Assembly (NCBI GenBank): GCA_947632625.1
Contig: CANRPZ010000038.1
Span: forward strand, 1-11,216
DNA length: 11,216 nt
Reading direction: 5' to 3'
Source: an uncultured Bacilli bacterium
Lineage (GTDB): Bacteria > Bacillota_I > Bacilli_A > RF39 > UBA660
Both the position numbers and the translations under genes were made by a program. Below, one piece after another: positions 6,936 to 11,216 of this stretch; the stretch's first letter is position 1; each line of letters starts with the position of its first letter. The notes under the pieces were generated by a model that made no database searches, was not told the DNA's origin, and saw only the letters and a program-made list of their open reading frames with translations.

Positions 6936-6962
6936 TAATTTATGAAAATTTAGAAAAATAGT
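6936..6962 (-). promoter_or_regulatory. Candidate sigma-K-like promoter of the CotZ-like gene
   Basis: On the minus strand CATAAATTA (6944 to 6936) fits the sporulation sigma-K -10 consensus CATAnnnTA. AC (6962-6961) lies exactly 16 bases upstream, as expected for its -35. Transcription would begin roughly 25 nt before the coat-protein ATG, in front of its ribosome-binding site. The consensus is short and the region AT-rich, so chance is possible, but mother-cell control is what a CotY/CotZ gene should have. Confidence 0.5.
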
Positions 6963-7002
6963 TCTTAAATTCAAAAAGGTTTTAAAAATTCTTATTTTGT
7001 TG

Positions 7003-7008
7003 TATAAT
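7003..7008 (+). promoter_or_regulatory. -10 element for the EIIB-like gene
   Basis: A consensus TATAAT sits 18 nt upstream of the ATG at 7027; no clear -35 is present. The start of transcription would fall at about 7015, right at the AGGTGA ribosome-binding site (7015-7020), giving a very short leader of about 12 nt. Confidence 0.45.
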
Positions 7009-7026
7009 TAAATTAGGTGAAATAAA

Positions 7027-7344
7027 ATGGATACATGGATTCAATATATCTTAATATTAATGATCTTGGGAATTATCTCCTTAATTATTATTAAATTAAT
7101 GAAAAGAGATTTCAGCATTGAAGCAAATAAACTCATTAATTATTTAGGTGGAAAAGAAAACATTATTAATGCGGAATGCAATATGTCTAGATTCAAGGTA
7201 ATTTTAAAAGATGTATCAATTGTTGATAAAGAAGCCATCCAAAAACTAGGAGCCAAAGGAATTGTTGAAATTGATAATCAATTAAAAATTATCTTTGGTA
7301 AAGAAGCTAGACAATTAAAAAAATATATTGATGATCTTTTATAA
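7027..7344 (+). CDS. Membrane-anchored PTS EIIB-like domain protein
   Basis: This 105-residue protein has one N-terminal membrane helix (about 5-23, followed by KLMKR) and then a domain resembling the glucose-family PTS EIIB phosphocarrier (about 31-104). Recognisable parts are YLGGKENIINAEC (39-51), SRFKVILKD (54-62), VDKEAIQKLGAKGIVEI (66-82) and LKIIFGKEARQLKKYI (86-101). Cys51 is at the place of the phosphorylated cysteine. The usual C-x-T-R is C-N-M-S-R here, and the run between the conserved Asn and the Cys seems one residue short. A full EIIB belongs to a sugar permease with EIIC and EIIA, none of which is in the window. Its role could be sugar phosphotransfer, regulation or something unrelated to transport. 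AGGTGA lies six bases before the ATG. It is a single-gene unit ended by its own terminator. Confidence 0.75.
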   Translation: MDTWIQYILILMILGIISLIIIKLMKRDFSIEANKLINYLGGKENIINAECNMSRFKVILKDVSIVDKEAIQKLGAKGIVEIDNQLKIIFGKEARQLKKYIDDLL

Positions 7345-7348
7345 AGAT

Positions 7349-7372
7349 AAGTGTAGAATCTACACTTTTTTT
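7349..7372 (+). terminator. Intrinsic terminator of the EIIB-like gene
   Basis: AAGTGTAG and CTACACTT form a perfect 8-bp stem (7349-7356 with 7360-7367) with a three-base loop, ending in seven T (7366-7372). It begins four bases after the EIIB-like stop codon. The stop codon of the convergent gene (7360-7362, minus strand) is inside the stem; on the minus strand the tract after the hairpin is weaker (TTATCTTTAT). Confidence 0.8.
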
Positions 7373-7650
7373 ATTTCTAAAATAGAATCAATGTTAATAT
7401 GTTCTCCATTTAGTGTTAATAAATCATTACGACTAATTCCTACAATTTCAACTATTTTTTCCTCTCTTGTTGTTCTAATTTTTACTTTTGTTTTATATAC
7501 ATGATCTTTGGCATTAAATAGCTCATTAATTTCTTTTATAGTTAATGGACTCGTACGTTCTTCATTTAAACGACTGTCAAAAATTTCTTCGTTATTGTTT
7601 ATTTTCTTATCAATTGGAACCGGATAAACATTTGGCAATTTTTTATTCAT
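7360..7650 (-). CDS. Small protein of unknown function, possible GerQ-like C-terminal half
   Basis: I do not recognise this 96-residue protein with confidence. The N-terminal half is polar and Asn/Glu-rich (LPNVYPVPIDKK at 5-16). A short helix-like stretch follows (LTIKEINELFNAKDHV, about 36-51), and then an alternating, beta-rich half (about 53-95: KTKVKIRT, EEKIVEIVGISRNDLLTL, HINIDSILEIKK). The order of strands and the position of ISRNDLLTL loosely recall GerQ-type spore coat proteins, where a GRDH motif occupies that place. This is inference only. The start chosen is ATG at 7650, because GGGAGG lies 11 bases upstream; the in-frame GTG at 7662 overlaps that site and cannot use it. The gene is divergent from the FtsW/RodA-family gene, convergent with the EIIB-like gene, and ends inside the shared terminator hairpin. 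Confidence 0.7.
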   Translation of the reverse strand: MNKKLPNVYPVPIDKKINNNEEIFDSRLNEERTSPLTIKEINELFNAKDHVYKTKVKIRTTREEKIVEIVGISRNDLLTLNGEHINIDSILEIKKV

Positions 7651-7669
7651 ATAGTTAGTCACCTCCCTA

Positions 7670-7696
7670 CATTTTATGATTTTTTTCTAATTTTGT
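7670..7696 (-). promoter_or_regulatory. Possible sporulation-type promoter of the 96-residue protein gene
   Basis: On the minus strand AC (7696-7695), 16 bases, then CATAAAATG gives nearly the same layout as the candidate upstream of the CotZ-like gene, with one mismatch to CATAnnnTA. The predicted start would be about 7664, leaving only an AGGTG ribosome-binding site at the very 5' end of the transcript. The spacer is A-rich, so this is a weak call. Confidence 0.3.
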
Positions 7697-7710
7697 TGCA
7701 TACTAAAAAT

Positions 7711-8805
7711 ATGAAAAAAATAAAGGATAAATACAATTTACTATTTTTTATTCCGCTTGTATTTTTAATGATTGCAAGTTTTTTTTGCATGTATCAAGCA
7801 AAATTTATTAAATCGATTTATATAAATCATTTATACAAACAAATTCTTTGGTATTTAATTGGTTTTTTATTACTTTTTTTATTAAAAAAAATAAAAATTC
7901 AATTTTTATTCCATTATAGTTTTTATTTTTATTTACTAGGAAATCTCCTTCTATTACTTGTTTTATTTTTTGGTCACGAAATAAATGGAGCAAAAGCTTG
8001 GTTTGATTTAAAAATATTTCATTTTCAACCTAGTGAATTTATGAAAATTGCTCTTCTACTTTATCTAGCTAAAATAACGAATGAATTTCAATATCAACAA
8101 GAACATGAATTTACTTATCTTTTAAAATGTTTTGTTATTACCCTGATTCCCAGTATACTTGTTTTTTTAGAACCGGATACAGGAGCCATTATTTTTTATC
8201 TTATCCTTCTTTTTTCAGTTTTATTATTATCCAACATTAAAAAAAAATGGTTTGCTATTGCCTTTTTTCTTTTCTTTTTATTAGGGAGTGGCTTTTTTTA
8301 CCTTTATTTTTTCAAGCAAGATTATTTAATAAATTTAATTGGAACAAGTTTTTTCTATCGTATGGACCGTTTAATTCATTTTAACGATGGAACCAGCCTA
8401 CAACTGGAAAATGCCCTAACTACGATAGGAAATGCGGGGTTGTTTGGAAAAGGAATCCAAAAACAATTATTATACGTTCCGGAATTCCCCACCGATTTTG
8501 TATTTACCCTTTATTTATCTATATTTGGCTTTACAGGAGGATTAATTCTTCTTATGGCCTTTTTCCTTCTAAATCTCTTTTTTACTTATAAATTTTTCAA
8601 TTGTAAAAACTTTTTATATAAAATTTTTATTCATGGTTTTTTATTTCTTTTCTTATTCCAACAAATTGAAAATATTTTTATGAATATGGGTTTACTACCG
8701 ATTATGGGAATACCGCTTCCCTTTTTATCCTATGGAGGTTCTAATATGATTGTATACTTTTTATTTATAGGATTAATTTTTAATATGAGTAAAAAAACTA
8801 CTTAA
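7711..8805 (+). CDS. FtsW/RodA/SpoVE-family peptidoglycan glycosyltransferase
   Basis: This 364-residue polytopic membrane protein of the SEDS family polymerises lipid II into glycan strands, working with a class B penicillin-binding protein. Hydrophobic segments run through the whole length. Family motifs are NGAKAWF (92-98), FQPSEFMKIALLLYLA (105-120), LEPDTGA (153-159), PEFPTDFVFTL (257-267) and NMGLLPIMGIPLPFLSYGGS (325-344). Asp262 matches the essential Asp262 of E. coli RodA. Motifs do not separate RodA, FtsW and SpoVE safely, and no partner PBP gene is in view. ATG at 7711 is the likely start. In-frame TTG codons at 7693 and 7696 would add up to six residues, but no candidate start has a Shine-Dalgarno sequence. 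TATGAT at 7675-7680 could be its -10. The 3' end overlaps the convergent DUF2179 gene by 8 nt. Confidence 0.93.
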   Translation: MKKIKDKYNLLFFIPLVFLMIASFFCMYQAKFIKSIYINHLYKQILWYLIGFLLLFLLKKIKIQFLFHYSFYFYLLGNLLLLLVLFFGHEINGAKAWFDLKIFHFQPSEFMKIALLLYLAKITNEFQYQQEHEFTYLLKCFVITLIPSILVFLEPDTGAIIFYLILLFSVLLLSNIKKKWFAIAFFLFFLLGSGFFYLYFFKQDYLINLIGTSFFYRMDRLIHFNDGTSLQLENALTTIGNAGLFGKGIQKQLLYVPEFPTDFVFTLYLSIFGFTGGLILLMAFFLLNLFFTYKFFNCKNFLYKIFIHGFLFLFLFQQIENIFMNMGLLPIMGIPLPFLSYGGSNMIVYFLFIGLIFNMSKKTT

Positions 8806-9313
8806 TAAAACCATTTTGAACGGTTTTGGTATCATTAATAACAATAAATGCATTTTCATCAAATCGTTTAATTAAAGAAATTAATTTTTTTACATGGGTA
8901 TTATTTACTTGAAAATAAAGCATGTCTCTTTTATTACCATCATAATCATCTTTTAAATCGATAACAGAAACCTTATAACCGTGCTTATGTACAGTATTTA
9001 ATAAGCCTTTAAAATCTTTTTCAACCACAACTTGTACACCCACAATCCCTTTAATAAAATGATGAGCGAAAAAAGAGCCAATAAAAGTTCCTGTGGCAAA
9101 ACCAAGAGAATAGGAAATGGGAATAAAAATACTTTTCACTGGAGTTATTAAAGCTTCTCTTGCCACAATAAACCAAATAAAAACCTCTAAAAACGCGAGC
9201 AAAGCCATAAGAACAGGTTTTCCTTTGGGCATTAACATACCTCGAATTGTTCCAATTGTTACATCTAAAATACGAGCAAAGAAAATTTTTATACATAAAA
9301 AGAATAGTTCCAT
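8798..9313 (-). CDS. DUF5698/DUF2179 (UPF0316) membrane protein
   Basis: This 171-residue protein of the UPF0316 family has unknown biochemical function. Three membrane helices are predicted at about 2-22, 33-52 and 62-82 (the DUF5698 part, with ARILDVTIGTIRGM near 13-26). A soluble DUF2179 domain (about 93-165) follows, with mixed strands and helices: GVQVVVEKDFKGLLNTVHKH, GYKVSVID, RDMLYFQVN. Such domains also occur at the C-terminus of YitT-type membrane proteins, but here the N-terminal part is of the UPF0316 sort. ATG at 9313 follows AGGTGG; both site and start lie in the loop of a short inverted repeat. It starts 54 nt after the phosphoketolase stop, with no clear terminator or promoter between, so the two may share a transcript. 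Its stop overlaps the end of the convergent FtsW/RodA-family gene. Confidence 0.87.
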   Translation of the reverse strand: MELFFLCIKIFFARILDVTIGTIRGMLMPKGKPVLMALLAFLEVFIWFIVAREALITPVKSIFIPISYSLGFATGTFIGSFFAHHFIKGIVGVQVVVEKDFKGLLNTVHKHGYKVSVIDLKDDYDGNKRDMLYFQVNNTHVKKLISLIKRFDENAFIVINDTKTVQNGFIK

Positions 9314-9332
9314 GATACCACCTAGAACTATT
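9303..9332 (-). promoter_or_regulatory. Inverted repeat presenting the start site of the DUF2179 gene in its loop
   Basis: AATAGTTC (9303-9310) and GAACTATT (9325-9332) are perfect 8-bp complements around a 14-base loop. In the mRNA the loop holds both the AGGTGG ribosome-binding site and the ATG. This could keep the start open, serve as a protein-binding site, or be chance in AT-rich DNA. Confidence 0.35.
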
Positions 9333-9367
9333 ATTTCCTAAAAAAATACAAAAATACTAAAGAGAAT

Positions 9368-10663
9368 TTAATAAAGCCATTGCCAATCGCGTACCTCGGG
9401 AATATCTTTTCCATATTCTCGAATATAACTTTCATGTTTTTCAAGCATTTGAATACAATATTCTTGGCAAATTTTCTTTTCATTTTCGAATCCTTCCACA
9501 TGATCAAGAATCAGTAATACCAAATGGAAACGATCAACTCGATTTAAAACTCGCATATCAAAAGGCGTTGTAATACTGCCTTCCTCATTATAACCACGAA
9601 CGTGTAAATTTTTATTGATACGACGATAAGTAAGTTCATGAATTAAATTTGGATACCCATGAAAAGCAAAAATAATAGGTTTATCCTTGGTAAAAATCAT
9701 ATCATATTCTTTATCAGAAAGGCCGTGAGGATGCAAAGATTCTGATTGTATTTTCATTAAATCAACTACATTTACAAAACGTGATTTTAAATTTGGAATA
9801 TATTTTCTTAAAATACTTGTAGCGGCAAGACCTTCAAGGGTTGGCATATCTCCACAGGTTGCTATTACAACATCTGGACTTGTTCCTTTATCATTACTTG
9901 CAAATCCCCAAATACCAATTCCTTTTGAACAATGAGCCTCAGCATCTTTCATAGAAAGCCATTGATAAGTAGGATGCTTACTCGCAATAATCACATTTAC
10001 ATAATTTTTAGTATCAATAATATGATCAAAACAAGAAATTAAAGTATTCGTATCAGGAGGAAGATAAGCCCTTACAATACTAGCTTTTTTGGTCATAATA
10101 TGATTTAAAAAGCCTGGATCTTGATGCGTATAACCATTATGATCTTGTTGCCAAACATGACTTGTTAAAACAAGATTTAAGGAAGGAATAGGTTTACGCC
10201 ATGGAACATCTTTAGCCATTTTCAACCATTTAGCATGTTGACTGACCATAGAATCAACAACGCGTATAAAAGCTTCATAACTATTAAAAAAACCATATCT
10301 TCCTGTTAGTAAATACCCTTCAAGCCAACCTTCACAAGCATGCTCGGATAAGTAAGAATCCATGACAACACCATCACTTGCCAAATACTCATCTTGATTT
10401 AGAATAGAGGCATTCCACTTACGATCGGTTACAGAAAAAATAGAATTCAAACGATTAGACAAAGCTTCATCCGGACTAAAAATACGAAAATTACGATTTT
10501 CTTTGTTTAGTTCAATTAAATCTTTTATATAATCTCCAAGTAAGGACATATCTTGTGCAACAACACTACCTGGTTTTAATACTTTTATTCCATAATTTCT
10601 AAAATTTGGCTTTTTTAAAGGTATTGTTAACAATCCGCCATTGCTATTAGGATTTAGACCCAT
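9368..10663 (-). CDS. xfp: Phosphoketolase, C-terminal 431 residues of a frameshifted gene
   Basis: This is the larger part of a thiamine-diphosphate-dependent phosphoketolase, which splits xylulose 5-phosphate and/or fructose 6-phosphate with phosphate to give acetyl phosphate and an aldose phosphate. Visible family stretches (numbered from Met at 10663) are MGLNPNSNGG (1-10), FRIFSPDEALSNRL (59-72), HACEGWLEGYLLTGRYGFFNSYEAF (108-132), HVWQQDHNGYTHQDPGF (169-185), PPDTNTL (202-208), HPTYQWL (229-235) and the C-terminal VRDWQWLY (424-431). The reading frame is intact to its stop. The Met at 10663 is an internal residue of the normal protein and has no Shine-Dalgarno sequence, so independent initiation is unlikely. 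In-frame conservation continues upstream of it (DLAPVSFER) until the shift. Downstream lies the DUF2179 gene. Family full length is about 800 residues. Confidence 0.9.
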   Translation of the reverse strand: MGLNPNSNGGLLTIPLKKPNFRNYGIKVLKPGSVVAQDMSLLGDYIKDLIELNKENRNFRIFSPDEALSNRLNSIFSVTDRKWNASILNQDEYLASDGVVMDSYLSEHACEGWLEGYLLTGRYGFFNSYEAFIRVVDSMVSQHAKWLKMAKDVPWRKPIPSLNLVLTSHVWQQDHNGYTHQDPGFLNHIMTKKASIVRAYLPPDTNTLISCFDHIIDTKNYVNVIIASKHPTYQWLSMKDAEAHCSKGIGIWGFASNDKGTSPDVVIATCGDMPTLEGLAATSILRKYIPNLKSRFVNVVDLMKIQSESLHPHGLSDKEYDMIFTKDKPIIFAFHGYPNLIHELTYRRINKNLHVRGYNEEGSITTPFDMRVLNRVDRFHLVLLILDHVEGFENEKKICQEYCIQMLEKHESYIREYGKDIPEVRDWQWLY

Positions 10664-10673
10664 ACGCTCGAAA

Positions 10674-10709
10674 CTAACGGGAGCTAAATCTTTTATATAT
10701 TTTTTTCAA
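10674..10709 (-). other. xfp: Single-base frameshift inside the phosphoketolase gene
   Basis: The two halves of the phosphoketolase lie in different frames that overlap here. The upstream frame runs into TAG (10676 to 10674), and the downstream frame is closed on its 5' side by a TGA at the edge of an A7 run. Removing one A from the A7 tract (plus-strand T7 at 10700-10706) or from the A4 tract (10691-10694) restores a continuous, family-like sequence ([15 protein letters not shown]). A homopolymer sequencing or assembly error is the simplest cause; a true recent mutation, or slippage on the A-run, is possible. Confidence 0.85.
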
Positions 10710-11216
10710 AGTTCCATCTTTGTTAAATAATTCTTCTGGATGGTAACTCTTTAACCATTCTTCTAAACGTTTTAAACTTTCCGGATGCTCTTTTGTAACC
10801 TCAATAGGAATTTGATGAGCTCTAAAGCTTCCTTCTATTTTTTTACCATCAATTTCTTTAGGTCCAGTCCATCCTTTTGGTGTTCTTAAAACAATCATTG
10901 GCCATATAACTCGACTACCATCATTCGTTTTACGAGCTTGCTTTTGGATTTCTTTTATTTTTTCAATAACTACGTCAAGAACACTAGCCATATCTTCATG
11001 CATCTTTTCTGGATCACTGCCACTTACATAGAAGGGTTCCCATCCACAACCACGTAAAAAGGCATCTAATTCTATATCACTAATACGCGATAAAATCGTA
11101 GGATTGGCAATCTTATAACCATTTAAATGAAGAATAGGCAAAACTGCTCCATCCGTAACAGGATTTAAGAATTTATTAGAATGCCAACTTGTAGCAAGAG
11201 CACCTGTTTCAGCTTC
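10674..11216 (-). CDS. xfp: Phosphoketolase, N-terminal portion, incomplete at the window edge
   Basis: The frame is open from the right edge of the window (codon at 11216) for 180 residues, so the gene's 5' end and true start lie outside. The first visible residues, [16 protein letters not shown], belong to the phosphoketolase cofactor-binding signature. [61 protein letters not shown] and SFRAHQIPI follow in the order expected for the N-terminal thiamine-diphosphate domain. An in-frame TTG at 11141 is not a real start, because conserved sequence continues upstream of it. After GTLKKIYK the frame departs from the family (RFSSR) and stops at a TAG, owing to the frameshift described at 10674-10709. 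If the shift is an artefact, this and the 9368-10663 segment are one gene, and the cell uses a heterofermentative phosphoketolase route. Confidence 0.9.
   Translation of the reverse strand, partial: EAETGALATSWHSNKFLNPVTDGAVLPILHLNGYKIANPTILSRISDIELDAFLRGCGWEPFYVSGSDPEKMHEDMASVLDVVIEKIKEIQKQARKTNDGSRVIWPMIVLRTPKGWTGPKEIDGKKIEGSFRAHQIPIEVTKEHPESLKRLEEWLKSYHPEELFNKDGTLKKIYKRFSSR

Noticed and set aside
7808..7993. Minus-strand open frame of 61 codons opposite the FtsW/RodA-family gene
   Set aside because: Antisense shadow of conserved membrane-protein sequence; no family similarity seen.
8807..8827. Possible plus-strand terminator hairpin after the FtsW/RodA-family gene (AAAACC ... GGTTTT)
   Set aside because: Only a 6-bp stem with a 9-base loop, no U-tract after it, and it lies within the DUF2179 coding end.
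9051..9341. Two further open frames in and opposite the DUF2179 gene (9051-9296 minus, 9117-9341 plus)
   Set aside because: Both overlap the UPF0316 coding sequence in other frames and show no recognisable protein features.
10674..10709. Programmed -1 ribosomal frameshift in the phosphoketolase gene
   Set aside because: A -1 shift leads into the wrong frame; the downstream part needs one base skipped or removed, and no stimulatory structure was evident.
1..11216. CRISPR arrays, tRNA/rRNA genes, T-box or other riboswitch leaders, prophage genes
   Set aside because: No spaced direct repeats, cloverleaf-like segments, conserved leader motifs or phage genes were seen on either strand; the intergenic gaps are too short for most of these.

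Overview
The window is strongly AT-rich, compact and bacterial, and looks like a low-GC Firmicute of the Bacilli/Clostridia kind. The genetic code appears standard: TGG is used for Trp, and TGA acts as a stop at the ATGA junction of alkD and the cyclophilin gene. Three things point to an anaerobic or fermentative, probably endospore-forming organism: a CotY/CotZ-type cysteine-rich spore coat protein, a phosphoketolase, and a long clostridial-type glutamyl-tRNA synthetase. Genus or species cannot be fixed from the sequence.

Layout. (1) Positions 1-4223, minus strand: a tight unit transcribed in the order fic (Fic-domain protein), alkD (DNA alkylation repair), a cyclophilin-type peptidyl-prolyl isomerase lipoprotein, gltX. 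Junctions are an 8-nt gap, an ATGA overlap and a 14-nt overlap. A promoter with an extended -10 lies upstream of fic, and a hairpin terminator lies past gltX. (2) Positions 4232-5516: a complete ISAs1-family insertion sequence with an intact DDE transposase, matching terminal inverted repeats and a 9-bp target duplication (TTTTATTTA). The right-hand duplication ends on the base before the murB stop codon. (3) Positions 5517-6431, minus strand: murB with its own extended -10 promoter. (4) Positions 6444-8805: a group of small genes. They are a CotZ-like coat protein behind a sigma-K-like promoter, a membrane-anchored PTS EIIB-like domain with no visible partner, a 96-residue unrecognised protein whose C-terminal half distantly recalls GerQ-type coat proteins, and an FtsW/RodA/SpoVE-family glycan polymerase. 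(5) Positions 8798-11216, minus strand: a DUF5698/DUF2179 (UPF0316) membrane protein downstream of a phosphoketolase. The phosphoketolase reading frame is broken by a single-base shift, and its 5' part runs off the window.

How the genes work together. MurB supplies cytoplasmic peptidoglycan precursor and the FtsW/RodA/SpoVE protein polymerises lipid II, so both serve the cell wall or spore cortex. The CotZ-like protein, and possibly the 96-residue protein, would serve the spore surface. Phosphoketolase would feed acetyl phosphate into heterofermentative metabolism if the frame is really intact. The fic-alkD-cyclophilin-gltX unit mixes regulation, repair, folding and translation, and may be held together only by shared transcription. 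I found no tRNA, rRNA, CRISPR array, prophage or obvious defence system, and no gene-free gap longer than about 125 bases outside the insertion sequence. I see no strong evidence for a wholly new system. The best leads are the spore-type genes with similar AC-N16-CATA promoters, the orphan EIIB, and the broken phosphoketolase frame.
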